In this document: positions 34,147 to 46,480 of the stretch, piece by piece
Layout of the letters: every line of letters starts with the position of its first letter
Position numbering within the stretch: the stretch's first letter is position 1
NCBI GenBank assembly: GCA_036365455.1
Contig: JAWQUS010000002.1
Coordinates: forward strand, 4,092,001-4,156,000
Direction of reading: 5' to 3'
DNA: 64,000 bases
Source: Macrosoma leucophasiata
Lineage: Eukaryota > Arthropoda > Insecta > Lepidoptera > Hedylidae
Notes under the pieces: generated by a model
Told to the model about the DNA's origin: nothing
Database searches by the model: none
Seen by the model: the letters and a program-made list of their open reading frames with translations, nothing else
Position numbers and translations under genes: made by a program

Positions 34147-34328
34147 TCTATACAAATTAATAAAATTATAGTGTCTGTTTGTAGTATAAAATTACCGCTT
34201 TTTATAAAATGTATATGTAATATATGTATACACACGGTACATATACCAAAACAACATTTTTTTACAATTTTTGTCTGTCTGTCTGTTTGTTCCCGCTAAT
34301 CTCGGGAACGGCTGGACCGATTTCCAGC
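34147..34328 (+). mobile_element. Helitron-like element (family Ha), truncated
   Basis: It starts TCTATACAAATTAATAAAATT and follows the family to CGGCTGGACCGATTT (34324), where the S1 fragment takes over. Confidence 0.7.
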
Positions 34329-34436
34329 CGCATTTTGACCTTGGTCTTTGTGAGGGTGTCTATAGGCTGCAGTCATCACTTAACATCAATGTGAACTGCA
34401 AACTTGTTTGCCACTTCCATTACATGAAAAAAAAAA
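34329..34436 (+). mobile_element. S1 element, 5'-truncated, inserted in a Helitron-like element
   Basis: CATTTTGACCTTGGTCTTTGTG to TTACATGAAAAAAAAAA is a 108-bp S1 3' fragment with poly-A. Confidence 0.8.
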
Positions 34437-35117
34437 CTTTTACAAAAATGCCTTTTTATATGGCTCAGTGATAGCGCACTTTTTGCAAGCTTGATTTTTG
34501 AGAGTAAGGGTCAAAAATAGTTTGTTTGGTTGAGTTTCATGCTATAGTCCTCCAAAGTTTATTTTTTATTTGTTTTTAAGTTTATTTTATTGAAATATGA
34601 AAACGACGAATCTGAAAATGCATAAAATTATTTTTTTTTACAAACGGTACAAAACCAAGGTAAGCTACAAATACAGACCGCCTACTTTACATATTTATGT
34701 GAAATGTAGGTACCTAACGTTAATGAATGTTCTCATAGGTATACTCCAAAAATTACAAACAGCGCTTGTGCTTTCTACCCCGCGGAAGACAATGACAATC
34801 AAACCAATGTTTTGGTATTCAATTAAATCATATTATTCTTGACAGCAGACATTACACAAAATGGCGGATCCCCAAACGTGACTGTGACATGAGATGGAAA
34901 GACCTCTCACGTCAAATTCGTATTACGGGTACGGAATTAATTAAAATCGGTACGCTTATACACATTGAATTAACTTGAGTTCCCTTTGATGACGGGGGCT
35001 GTTACATCGTTTGTATGATTGTAGTATTAAACGGCTCAGTTTATTTTATGGATGTGTGTTAAAATTTGGGAGACCCTAATGAGCTGATTAAAGGCTTGCC
35101 GAAGTTTTAATTTATTA

Positions 35118-35409
35118 CTAGCTGTGCCCGCGACTTCGCCCGCATGACAACAATTTGTGATCGTTCAGTATCTACCCAGACGAAGTCTCTTTATTACACC
35201 GGCTATTTGCCAGTGAAAGTCCCGTCAAAATCGGTCCAGCCGCGCAAGATTAGCCCCGCCAAACAGACAGACAGACTGTAAAATATTGATACAGATTGTA
35301 AAATATGTTGTTTTGGTATATGTACCGTGTATACATACATATGCTTTTAGTAAAAAGCAGTTAGTTTTATAATACAAGTAGACACTCCAATTTTATTTAT
35401 TTGCATAGA
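35118..35409 (-). mobile_element. Helitron-like element (family Ha)
   Basis: The CTAG terminus is at 35118-35121 (preceded by A), followed by CTGTGCCCGCGACTTCGCCC. The 5' end TCTATGCAAATAAATAAAATTGG is at 35409. It is 292 bp. Confidence 0.78.
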
Positions 35410-35634
35410 CTTGTTGACCCGGCCCACTTCGTTTTGCCTCAGAATGAAATAATGTGTCAAAGGTTTGATATACGGACTTATGGTTTTTACTATTTTCCTT
35501 CAATTTCTTCATATTTTCTTACCTTTAAACCTTCCCTGGACTTTCAAAAATGATTCAAAATTAGCCAAATCGGACCAGCTGTTCGCGAGTTTTAACGAGA
35601 CTGACGAACAGCAATCGATTTTTATATATGTAGA
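35410..35634 (-). mobile_element. Helitron-like element (family Hc), uninterrupted
   Basis: CTTGTTGACCCGGCCCACTTCG through TGCCTCAGAATGAAATAATG to GACGAACAGCAATCGATTTTTA. It abuts the Ha copy directly. It serves as the empty-site reference for the LINE insertion at 1858. Confidence 0.65.
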
Positions 35635-36274
35635 TTACAATATTTGATAAAAGAGTCGTGTATAATAAAAACAGACATTTATAAATTCTAAAAATATATT
35701 TTATAAAACACCATAAAACCAAACTTTTATATTTTGTTTTCTAACACAGATCGAATAAACAGCCTTCGACTCTGTTAAAGAAAATACGCCGTAACATCTT
35801 GAATACAAAACTAAAAGCATTGAATTAAAAAGCATAAAAGTAGGTTATATTTTTCCAAAAATGGAGAAAACAGAAAACATCTCCATTCCGCTTGCAAGAG
35901 ATGTCAAATGACGCAAGATACGAGTAAAACTAAAGACAAGAAAATGTTTTGTAACACAAGATATTTTCGCCGTAACTTGAAGATGTTTTCAAGTATGTTC
36001 AAAACGTACGTTTTAAATGTTTCTGTATTCATGTGAAGATACTTGCAGATATTAAAGTGTCGGGTGTCTAAATAAAAAGACGAAACTTAATATTTACTTC
36101 CAATTTCTAAATTCTACGTAGTTTAAATTTTAGGTTTTAAATGCTGATAATTTGAAAGTATGAATAAAGTATAAATTACTTACTGTCTTGTAACTTTATG
36201 TTCTATCTATTAGTCTCTGAGGCAAGTGATGAAAAACAGACAAAAGCACATTCTTACAGTACATTATCTATACA

Positions 36275-36586
36275 TCTATACAAATAAATAAAATTGGAGT
36301 GTCTGTTTGTAATATGAAAATAACCGCTTTTTACTAAATGCATATGTATACACGGTACATATACCAAAACATTTTTTTTTACAATTGTTGTCTGTCTGTC
36401 TGTTTGTTTGTTCCCGCAAATCTCGCGAACGGCTGAACCGATTTTGACGAGACTTTCACTGGCAGATAGCTTATGTAATAAAGAATAACTTAGGCTTCTT
36501 TTGTACTAGCTGCGCCCACGACTTTGTCCGGGTAGATACTGAACAATCATCAATTCTCACGGGGACGACGTCGCAGGCACAGCTAG
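36275..36586 (+). mobile_element. Helitron-like element (family Ha), complete
   Basis: It starts TCTATACAAATAAATAAAATT immediately after A, and ends GCAGGCACAGCTAG immediately before T. A 3' hairpin of GACGACGTC type lies about 15 bases before the end. It is 312 bp and the best reference copy of the family. Confidence 0.82.
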
Positions 36587-36799
36587 TTTCAAATAAAATG
36601 GAAGTACCTACTTAAGATGATTTCCAATTGAAATACAGCAGTGGTATAATTTTATCCTTGGTGGAACGCCGCACCGAAAAACTGCATTTCTACGGTGGAA
36701 TTTATATAAGCTCGTTGTTTTCGCTTTATACGAGTAGGTATATATCATCATTAAGGCCTATCAATATCTACATGAAAGCAGAGATTTCTTTGTGGATGT

Positions 36800-36996
36800 G
36801 TTGCCCCTCCTTAGATGCTATACCTCTGTACCAGAAGTTACAAGTACGTACAATAGATGATACGATAGCGATGAACACTGCCATTTAGCGGCAAGTAGAC
36901 CTAGCACCACCACCACCGCATTACCTCAGTAATGCGGTGGTGGTGGTGCTTTTACGTCCACAAGCTCCGATTTCCAATCAAGCTCTACCACCAGTT
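36800..36996 (-). mobile_element. S1 element, diverged, with internal foldback
   Basis: The order ACGATAGCGATGAACACTGCCATTTAGCGG to CAAGCTCTACCACCAGTTAA identifies S1. The GGTAATGCGGTGGTGCC segment has been duplicated in inverted form (see 36903-36950). Confidence 0.7.
36903..36950. repeat. Perfect palindrome inside S1, 22-bp arms, 4-bp spacer
   Basis: Arms 36903-36924 and 36929-36950 are exact inverses around CTCA. Other S1 copies have only one of the two arms. A CAC trinucleotide run is expanded in both arms. Confidence 0.95.
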
Positions 36997-37646
36997 AAAT
37001 TATGATATCTGGTACCAATGTGAAACATCGTAAAATTCAGGGGTAACAATTAAGATTAACGCGTTTGCATTGGAACCTCTAATACGTACGAAATACTATA
37101 GTATTACTACAGCCTCTTGTCATGAAGTATAACTCTATACTAGTCACTTTCTTAAAAGAAAAGAACGAAGTAGATGTTTAGTTTGCCGGCCATGTTATAT
37201 CACAACCCACCTCAAACATTGCTAGACGCAGAAGGATTTGTCAACAAGAAATATCAAAGAAGTTTTATACTTTTATACCTAAATCATATAGACCTCCCAG
37301 ATCAAGTAAAAGTAAAGTATGTAAAAGCTAAAAAGTTATGTTTGTAGTTGATATCTACCAATCTATAATATCGTTTCGTGTTTTCAGCTCTTGTACCGAT
37401 AATCTTATCTTCATAGTAACTTATTCGATTAGGCGGTGTAGTTGGTATCTATCAGATAAAGATTTTTCCTACTAGTGCTGAACAAAGGCATTAGAAAGAT
37501 AAAGTGTGTAAATTCAGGTTAGCCCGCTTCCTGTTCTTGTTTTTTCGCTTCGGGTAACACTTTAGGTAAGATTATGATTCATTGATATTTACTTGATCTT
37601 TGTTTACTCACCTTTTTTATGTCAATCTGGAAAATAAGTTCGCAGC
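36997..37646. other. Unique sequence
   Basis: Nothing recognised. Confidence 0.4.
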
Positions 37647-37911
37647 ACTGGTGGTAGAACGGAGCTCGCGGGCGTAGGCATTACCTAATATATTTGCCCG
37701 GTAGTGTTCAGCACTATCGTGTTCCGGTCAGGAGGTAATGTACGGCCCTGTAATTTCCGGCACAGAGGCATAATACCTTAGGCCTCAGGAGGCCTGGCCC
37801 TGCATTTTGATCTTGGTCTCTATGTGGATGTCTATAGGCTGCAGTCATCACTTAACATCAATGTGAACTGCATGCTTGTTTGCCACTTCCATTACAAAAA
37901 AAAAAAAAAAA
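37647..37911 (+). mobile_element. S1 element, full length
   Basis: ACTGGTGGTAGAACGGAGCTCGCGG to CATTACAAAAAAAAAAAAAAA is complete except for small gaps. Confidence 0.87.
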
Positions 37912-38547
37912 TACTTTTGTCGGAAATTTATCTACCGGAATTATTGTCTAAAGTCCAGAAAATTGCGATTTGTCGAACCTTGAAATTACTGCCACAAACA
38001 GAATACAAAACCCCCAAGAAGATAATGCCATTGCAATTTTTCATTTTCATGGTCATTTTCAGATTTTACAGTATTCGCGTATTGTCAAAATCAGTTTTTC
38101 ATCAGATAAAAATAACTAACAAATATTTTTAACTGGTCTATATTTTTAATAGATAACGCTGTAAGTTAAACTTATAGCGCTCATTTCAAATTTATTTATG
38201 TACATTTACAATCGAAACTAACTTATTACAAGGAGTTGAGTTTCCAGTCATTTTGCTATTTGTTGTTCGGTGGTAGAAGCAATTTCAGATGTCGGCGTGT
38301 GCTTAACGAGACAGTTCTCGTAGTGGTAATAAATTACGTACTGATATTATTCGCAATTTCATTTCTGAATAAAATCCGGTGGAACTGGACTTGAGTAGTA
38401 GGTATCTAATACAGTAATGACAATTTGCAACATTTGAAGTGAAATGTTACATCAATTAGTATAATAGGTATCCTATATTTTAAATGAAACAAATAATTTA
38501 TATAAAGCTACAGCAGATTATATTATATACGTGGGATATATGAAATA
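37912..38547. other. Unique sequence
   Basis: Nothing recognised. Confidence 0.35.
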
Positions 38548-38785
38548 CTAGCTGTTGCCCGCGGCTCCGCTCGCGTGTAGGTCGCTTTTCGCGTAACCTG
38601 CGGAAACTCATCAAATCATCCCATGGCATCCCACAGGAACATTTTTCGGGATATAAGCTATCCTATGTGTTAATCCAGGTTACCCTGAATGTGTGCCATA
38701 ATTCATGAAAATCGGTTCGGCAGTTTTTTCGTGATGCGTGAAGGAGTAACAAACAAACAAACATACAAACTTTCGCATTTATACG
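38548..38785 (-). mobile_element. Helitron-like element (family He)
   Basis: CTAG at 38548 is followed by CTGTTGCCCGCGGCTCCGCTCGCG, then CCCATGGCATCCCACAGGAAC and TGAAAATCGGTTCGGCAGTTTTTTCGTGATGCGTGA, then an ACAAACAAACA run. It is one copy of a lepidopteran repeat type. Confidence 0.65.
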
Positions 38786-39165
38786 ATACGTATCGAATGT
38801 TAAATCTTTGCGTGTTAGGAAAAGACATTTGAGTGAAATAATTCGCTATTAAATAGTATTTGATAGTTATTAAATTAATGAAACAGATAGATCAACATTT
38901 TCGATTAAGTCAACGTGTGGAACCCATGTCCTATACCCACACCAGTCTTTCAAAGATTTAAATACACCGTACTCAGGAAAGATTAGCCTATAAGTAACTG
39001 TGCATGTCTGGGATTCGAGGCTCGTCTACGATGATCGATAAATAAACATATAGAAATAACTATAGGTTATACTCGAACAAGCTGACTTATAATACTTTAC
39101 TTTATATATATAATACTTACCAAATACTGTCTGGATTTCGTAAGCTGTCTTAAAGTAAGAATAAG

Positions 39166-39453
39166 TTTTTTTTTTATGTAATGGAAGTGGCAAACAAGCA
39201 TACAGTTTACATTGATGTTATGTGATGACTACAGCCTATAGACACCCACACAAAGACTAAGGTCAAAATGCAGATGCGTTACCACTCCTGAGGTGGAAAG
39301 TGTTACGCCCCTGTGCCGGAAATTACAGGGCCGTACATTACCACCTGACCGGAACACGATAGTGCTGAACACTACCATTTAGCGGCAAGTATATTAGGTA
39401 ATGCGGTGGTGTCTACGCCCGCGAGCTCCGTCACTGGAGTTCTACCACCAGTA
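39166..39453 (-). mobile_element. S1 element, full length
   Basis: From poly-T and TGGAAGTGGCAAACAAGCATAC to GAGTTCTACCACCAGTAAG. It is intact over its length. Confidence 0.87.
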
Positions 39454-40345
39454 AGTTCAACAGTTACCCTTATTAAGAAATAACTAAGACCAATAGCTTA
39501 TCTTGTATACCTAAATATAGATATAACTTTAAACACTATACAACGCTGAAGACTAAAATGGTCTCTGTCATCAAGATGCTGATCATGCCCATGAACATTA
39601 AACAACAGCGATAGCATAATGTTACATAAAGTATCCTAGATACAGTTCCAAACTAGTTCTAATATCTTGAACACTATCCCAAATGGTATAATCACCATCA
39701 ACCAAGTCGTTAAACATAATGAAGTTATAATTGAAACAAATTTTATGAGCTAACGAACCAAATTAAAGTGTAACACGTTTTATAATAAACTCATTTGTAT
39801 CATATGAATTATAATATCCAGTGGCACATATCAAAATCGCCAAAAAATATGAAGCAAAAATAAATTCAACATTAAAACGTTCATCGAAATTTAAAATAAC
39901 CCATCACTCAGCCAACAATTTGCAGGTTCACCCGACCGACACCAATTATACGAATTAAACGCTGCAACCAATTTACTTATATACGAAGTGGACGATAAAT
40001 AAAGGAGTTGAGCTAAAATATGGCCAACGACGCCAATTTCAAACCCTCCACCTATAAATACAGATTCGCCACAATGTCCTGTTTGATACCTTGTTAACAT
40101 ATTCCCGGTTTATTTGGATGTAATAATAAATTGCTTTTCTTTACTGTTTTATTGTACTATTACTTTGAACGGGCTGCCTTATTAATCGACATCGTTGTTT
40201 CTCTGTCTGTAATTGCGTATCTGTCTAGTAATTGCTTTTTAAATTGATTTTAAGTGCTGTATTGCTTGATTAGTTGCTACTATTAAAATACTCACATTAT
40301 TGGTTTAAAAACAATGCTATTAATTAAAAGAATTGAAGATGTTTC
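39454..40345. other. Unique AT-rich sequence
   Basis: Nothing recognised. Confidence 0.35.
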
Positions 40346-40480
40346 ATACTTGTTTTATATTATTTCGCATTAACACATGCTTATGAAATATATTTTATTA
40401 AAAGAGAAATGGAAAGAAAAATTTGACTTCAGGCGAGACTCGAACTCGCGGCCTACTGTGAATCTAGTCCAGCCGCTCTT
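40346..40480 (-). mobile_element. S3 SINE, truncated in the tRNA-like core
   Basis: The tail TTATATTATTTCGCATTAACACATGC and the first part of the core are present, breaking after AGTCCAGCCGCTCTT, where the Helitron-like element begins. Confidence 0.7.
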
Positions 40481-40612
40481 CTTGTTCTTTTTCAAAGTTA
40501 GCTCTATCTCTGTACCAAATTTCATTAAAATCGGTTCAGTCGTTTGGACGTGAAGAGGTAACAGACAGACAGACAGACAGAGTTACCTTCGCATTTATAA
40601 TATTAGTAGGGA
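40481..40612 (-). mobile_element. Helitron-like element (family Hb), 3' part missing
   Basis: CAAATTTCATTAAAATCGGTTCAGTCG and the terminal TAATATTAGTAGGGA (5' end TCCCTACTAATATTATAAATG on the minus strand, preceded by A) are present. Confidence 0.7.
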
Positions 40613-41309
40613 TTATTTTCGATGTAATCAAAAGCAAAGCATGTGTAACAAAATAAATTATAAAAACATTCTTACAGTTTTCAAACAGTAAATAGCTTGA
40701 ACTTGAAATGAGACTGCCATTTATTCTGCATTCGTATTTCTTCTACATGCAAATGTTCAATTACATCTACGAACATTTCTATAAAAAACATTTTCTGTCT
40801 TCATTTATTCCAAAATTTACATAAGACTTCGTCTATTTCAAACCATCCATCACTGACGTCACTGGTAACTAAATAGAATCGTCAAGGCACCACGTCCCCA
40901 GCAGATGTATGGACAAAAACCGCGGTGTCGTCGCAATCGACTATTTTCATCTGTGTTTATGTCTGGAGACTCCCCGTGCGCGCTGAGTTTTATTGACAAC
41001 ATAAATACTGAAGTGGAGTGCCGCTGAGCTAGGAAAGTTCAGAACGGTTGGTATTGTGGGAAAATATAAAAATGTTAACTATTTCCTGTTTGATGGTCGA
41101 ATTTTATTTTGCGTGAAGACTAGAAATAGTTTTTTTTATGTTAAATATAGTTATGAAAATAAACTGGACACACTGTTAAAAGGCTTGTAGCAATTGATGT
41201 TAATTTTCTTTAATCTAAAATCACAATATAATTATATTCGTTCAACGTTGAGAATTAAAGCCGGGAACGAAGAAAGTAGTAACTAGAAGTATGCACTTAC
41301 CCTTTTTAA

Positions 41310-41388
41310 GTGGTGGTAGAGCTCCAGTGACAGAGCTCGTGGGCGTAGGCACCACCACATTATCTAATATACTTGCCGCTAAATGGTG
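41310..41388 (+). mobile_element. S1 element, 5' fragment
   Basis: AGTGGTGGTAGAGCTCCAGTGACAGAGCTCG to TTGCCGCTAAATGGTG, broken by an opposite-facing S1 copy after AAAAAAAAGTGTTC. Confidence 0.75.
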
Positions 41389-41402
41389 AAAAAAAAGTGT
41401 TC

Positions 41403-41622
41403 AATGGAAGTGGCAAACAAGCATGCAGTTCACATTGATGTTACCACTCCTGAGGCCTAAGGTGTTATGCCTCTGTGCCGGGAATTACAGGGCTGTGTAC
41501 ATTACCACCTGACCGGAACACGATAGTGCTGAACACTACCATTTATCGGCAAGTATATTAAATAAGGTAATGCAGTGGTGCCTTCGCCTGCGAGCTCCGT
41601 CACTGGAGTTCTACCACCAGTG
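41403..41622 (-). mobile_element. S1 element, internally deleted
   Basis: AATGGAAGTGGCAAACAAGC...TTGATGTTACCACTCCTGAGG lacks the CTATAGGCTGCAG region. It ends TTCTACCACCAGTG. Confidence 0.8.
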
Positions 41623-44473
41623 AATTCATTATCTCAAATGAAAATTTCATTTTCATAAATACCATGCCATTATTATTTCCTCTAACTTCGTTCAAAAAAT
41701 ATTAAGTTCATAATTATTGTAAGTAATTAGAAAAATTTTAAAACACACATTTCAAATAAGTTTAAGTTTTAATTGCTGTCTTCTAACAAACTTAAACCCC
41801 AGAATAATTCGGTCATCAAATTCCCATTTAACCAAGAACCTAACCTTCACAATCTCATTACACAGCATCAGATGTAGCCCGAATTCAACCCGAACGTGCT
41901 CCAATTTTAATCACAATGATATGCACTCACGTACCAAAATCGGTTTCAAAATTCGAATCGAGCCACGTGTGAGTAATTAAAGCTACTGGAACTTTCGATG
42001 GCTTGCGGTATTCCGGGGCTCAAGGCGAGACTGTTTTCCTAAGTTGGTGAATGTCGCCTAAAATATATTTTAGTGGAAATATATTGCTTGGGAAACACGA
42101 GGTGCTAATTGAAGCAGGTCCTGTATGAACTCTGGTCGGTATAATTATGTCATATATGTTAGGCTTGAAAATGTATTACCTCCGGCGTAGATTTCACCAT
42201 TTTCTATGTTTTGTAAATACCAAATAAAAGTGCAATCTTCATAGGGAGAGAAAACCTGATGACTACTTTAGACACTTTACATGAAACTGATTTTTTTTTA
42301 ATCTGTACATAACACATTTTTTCTGTGTCTGTCACCAAATTCAAAAACTTTTATTCTTCATCGGTTATCTGGTAGCTTAGTATTAAAAAAAAAACACGAG
42401 TGACTAAAGAAAAACAAAAAACCTCAAATAAAACACTCGAACCACAATATAAGATAGACTTACTAGCTTCGGGGACTCTAATAGAGTATTAAGTCTACAA
42501 GCACGTACGGGATTCCTTGTAAATTGGCGTCGTTTGAGATCTTAATTAAGTCCCTTCAGTTTTTAGACTGACGTCAAGGTTCGTGAGTGGAACTGGCACC
42601 CATTCGATGTCTTCGTTTGTTGAAATATCTCTTGGGACTTCTCGTTTTTTAATTAAAGTTGGATGTAATTGTTGGAATTGTATAGAGCGATTAAAATTAA
42701 GAACAGTCGTAATGAGCTTATTACAGAACATTAATTATGATGACATATAGAAGAGCATCTTTATGTAGAAGAGTATCTAACTCAAGTGTTTAATCTAATA
42801 TTGTAGATTAGTAGTATTAGTATTTAAGATAGTAGTATTCTATGGTTCCTAATACTATCGAGAATTCAATGTATTATGAAGAATGACTGATTTCAAACAA
42901 ATGTCTTTTTACTTAGTCTAATTGATTGGAGATTCATGTTATTGGGCTTGTCTCAAAGAAAACCGATTAAAAATTATTTTCTTTGACTACTGTCAGAAAA
43001 AACGTTGTTAGTTATAAAAACTATAAAAGTGTATTTTCTGCTTCTATGTCTGTAACTACGAGGTTTATTCATAACCATCCTAAACAAAAAAGTAGCATTG
43101 AACACCCTATTTTACGCCAGATATATAAGATAATTCTCCATCGAGCTCCTTCACTAGAGCTCTAACACCAATAACTATTCGAATTGAAAGAAAACAATCC
43201 TAAACACTCCACACTGCTTTGCAAAACAAATATTTATTTTAGAGTAACATTACTAGAATATACAGCCGTGTAATACCGTGCACATTTACTTTGCAAATAA
43301 AATATAAGCTCTGAGTCCGAACAGTGTATATAAAAGGCAGCGGCAGGTGAAACACGTGAGCACTTTCTGCGATGGTAATAGAGGTTGTATTACAATGTTT
43401 TTGTAGTTGGTCTGTCGCTGAGTGTACGCAGGTTGCATTTTCACGTTGAATAGAACTGCTAATTCGTAGCGAGACATAATCCACTCTTTCTCTCATACAG
43501 TAAAGTGCCTGAATCTTTAAATTTCGAATTTCGTACAACGAGTCACAGTTAGTTTGTTATAATATCGACGATGTTATAGAACATTAAGTTAACCTATCAT
43601 AATTTCTTCAATCATTTAATTTTGTGGGAGTTTGGAAATAATTTATTTTAACAAAAGTCATTTTATCGATCGTAATTAAAGACCTCTCTCGCGATGGCAA
43701 AGGCTTCAATTTCCAGCTAGGATTGTGGGCTTATCATTTTTGGACTTTTTTAGTTGATCTTCGATTTCTTGTTTGATTTTAGAACTCAAAAAATGTAATT
43801 GACATTTTTATAGGAAAGAATTTAGAAACATATCTAATGCACGAATGCATTTATCTGTACACACTTGTGATATCTTATTTGCGTTCTGAAATCATGAACA
43901 TTTTATTTGTGTCAGTTTAATAATGCCTATTTCTCAACCATGTTTCTCGCATTTTGGTTCTTTTTTAGCTTTCTGTATATACTGTACCTAACTCTAGATT
44001 TGCTTTGAAAAATATTTTTCAAAGCAAATCTAGGATTTTTCAACCGCCTTAGCTGTGTTTCGTGAAATTATGTAGTAATTTCGAGTTGAAATACCACGAA
44101 CAAATCAAATGCATGCAAAGTTTTATCAAAGATGGCGTCTCATGTCTTAACAAACGGCTTCTTAGCGTTGTGAGGCACATATTAATGCGTTTCTAGAAAC
44201 CTCGGTGACTGCATTTTCTCTTTTTCCACTGATAGGTACTCCTTTGTATATCTTATTTCGCATTGTTCCTTTACTTTGTCGAGCTAACATAATATTTTGT
44301 GGTCTCTTCGTCTAAGGTAGTTTTGTTTTATATTCTGAAAGGTAGAATAGTAGTAACATTTCTATTAGTATTATCTTTATTGCTACAAAATTGTGAAGCT
44401 TTTATATGTTTTAACTTGGAGCGTCGTGCAGTGTAAATTTTATTGAAGCACTTTAAGGAGAGATATAGAGATG
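41623..44473. other. Mostly unique sequence
   Basis: Nothing recognised apart from a short S1 5' remnant at 43136-43175 (minus strand, CATCGAGCTCCTTCACTAGAGCTC) and the 40-bp palindrome at 43994. Confidence 0.4.
43994..44033. repeat. Perfect 40-bp palindrome without spacer
   Basis: Positions 43994-44013 are the exact inverse of 44014-44033; the left arm is CTAGATTTGCTTTGAAAAAT. It is not part of a recurrent family here. Confidence 0.97.
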
Positions 44474-44758
44474 TTGGTAGAGCTCCAGTGACGGAGCTCG
44501 TGGGCGTAGGCACCACCGCATTACCTGTTATACTTGCCGCTAAATGGTAGTGTTCAGCACTATCGTGTTCCGGTCAGGTGGTAATGTACGGCTCTGAAAT
44601 TTCCGACACAGAGGCATAACAACTTAGGCCTCAGGAGTGGTAACGCATCTGCATTTTGACCTCTGGTCATTGTGTGGGTGTCTATAGGCTGCAGTCATCA
44701 CATAACATCAATGTGAACTGTATGCTTGTTTGCCACTTTTATAACATTAAAAAAAAAT
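44474..44758 (+). mobile_element. S1 element, full length
   Basis: TTGGTAGAGCTCCAGTGACGGAGCTCG to TTATAACATTAAAAAAAA is complete. Confidence 0.87.
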
Positions 44759-44780
44759 GATATCTATTGATATAAAGATT

Positions 44781-44915
44781 ACCCCTTATTCATAAACGTA
44801 CATTATATATGTTTTAGCTTTACTTTGTCAGTTGCATTGTCAAATGTGCAGGCTAGAAAAAGACAAAGGAGAGATTAGCAATACATAGCTAAAATACGTT
44901 TATGAATTAGGGGGT
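44781..44915. mobile_element. MITE (family M3), second copy
   Basis: ACCCCTTATTCATAAACGTA and TACGTTTATGAATTAGGGGG end it. It shares interior TTTGTCAGTTGCATTGTCAAATG with 27305-27450. Confidence 0.75.
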
Positions 44916-44969
44916 TATTACGTAAACTCCTGATACTTTGGTTGTTTTTTTATTCATCCCATTTCATTG

Positions 44970-45196
44970 GTAGTAGAGCTGCAGTGATTGAGCTCTAGGT
45001 CGTAGCACCACATTAAGTAATCTACTTGACTTTAAAGAGAAGTATTCAGCATTATCGTTTTCCAGTCAGGTGGTAATGTCCGGCAACGCATCTGCATTGA
45101 AATCTTGAGTTTCATGTAGACGTTAAAGCTACAGTATTATCTACTTACCATAAATGTAAATTCTATGCTTGTTTGCCACTTCATGAGATAAAAAAG
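44970..45196 (+). mobile_element. S1 element, diverged
   Basis: GGTAGTAGAGCTGCAGTGATTGAGC through TTTTCCAGTCAGGTGGTAATG to ATGCTTGTTTGCCACTTCATGAGATAAAAAA. It is older than its neighbour at 44474. Confidence 0.65.
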
Positions 45197-46189
45197 TTAG
45201 CTTAAGTAATAATCGTCTACTTCTTTTCAAGATTTAACTCTTAATTCTTTTCATGTTAAAACAATTAAATATCCTCAACAGGATTGATCCAACTTATAGA
45301 CTGCTTCCTTATCCTCACCAAAAAGCAGATTGGTTCTTATATGTAGGTAATTATTCTAAATATTATTAAATATTAATTTTCCTACCAAGAGCATATAAAA
45401 ACATCTTGGTATATATGAGTTCTCTTACCTTTAATTTCCATTTTAATTTCCCTGTATATAAAAAGTATCCCATTTATATATTCCATCATTCAAATGGAAA
45501 CGATTCAAAATCACATAGAGCCCATAAAAAACCGGAGATGGAACTACATCGTGCAATCTCACTCAAACAAAAACAGTGAACTGAATATGCATCTGTTACC
45601 GCTGCCAACTCATCCCACCCTCCAAATAGGGGGCATCAGGGCGAGTCGGTAACGAATACTATCTTGGCAGAACCTCTTGGCAAGTGCTTGGCGGCTCCGT
45701 ACCTACATTTGGGCTCAAATTGGGTTACGTAGATGTTTTTCGCGGGCACGCGTCGGAACCTTTTATTGTACGATGGGTTTTGTACTTACTTTTACACTTA
45801 CTTTGGTATCTTTTACCGTATATCGAATGAGGTTTTTTGTGTAGCGGGTTTTTGTTATGACAGGTGGAGCAATTGATCAACTTGAGGAAATCGCGTTCAC
45901 AAATAAACAATCTAATATTTGTTATACTGATGCAAATCTTATGTTTCCTTAAATTTATATTGGGTTTATTATCTCCTTTTTAACGGTTGAGCCTCCACTC
46001 CTTTAGTTAGTTGTGTTTATAAGTCTTTCCTATTTTCGATTGAAGAAAACGAAGAAAATATCTAAATGGTCAACTTGCGATGCGATTCGTAGTCGTAATA
46101 TTTTCTAGAGTCAGAGCTGCAACAATTTTATAGTACTTTTTTAAAGTGATTATTTTCTTTCTAAACTTACATTTTATATCTTAATTTAC
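45197..46189. other. Unique sequence
   Basis: A GC-richer patch at 45590-45765 lies without frames or repeat matches. Confidence 0.4.
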
Positions 46190-46480
46190 TTTTTTTTTTT
46201 ATGTAATGGAAGTGGTAAACAAGCATGCAGTTCACATTGATGTTAAGTGATGACTGCAGCCTATAGACACCCACACAAAGACCAAGGTCAAAATGCAAAT
46301 GCGTTACCACTCCTGAGGCCTAAGGTCTTATGCCTCTGTACCGGAAATTACAGTTCCGTACATTACCACCTGACCGGAACACGATAGTGCTGAACACTAC
46401 CATTTAGCGGCAAGTATATTAGGTAATGCGGTGGTGCCTACGCCCGCGAGCTCCATCACTATAGCTCTACCACCAGTAAC
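46190..46480 (-). mobile_element. S1 element, left arm of an inverted pair
   Basis: From poly-T and GAAGTGGTAAACAAGCATG to CTCTACCACCAGTAAC. Its 5' end meets the 57-bp array. Confidence 0.85.

Noticed and set aside
40960..41075. Second promoter-like GC patch (CCCCGTGCGCGCTGAG)
   Set aside because: No TATA box, ordered initiator or donor follows; weaker than the site at 25353.
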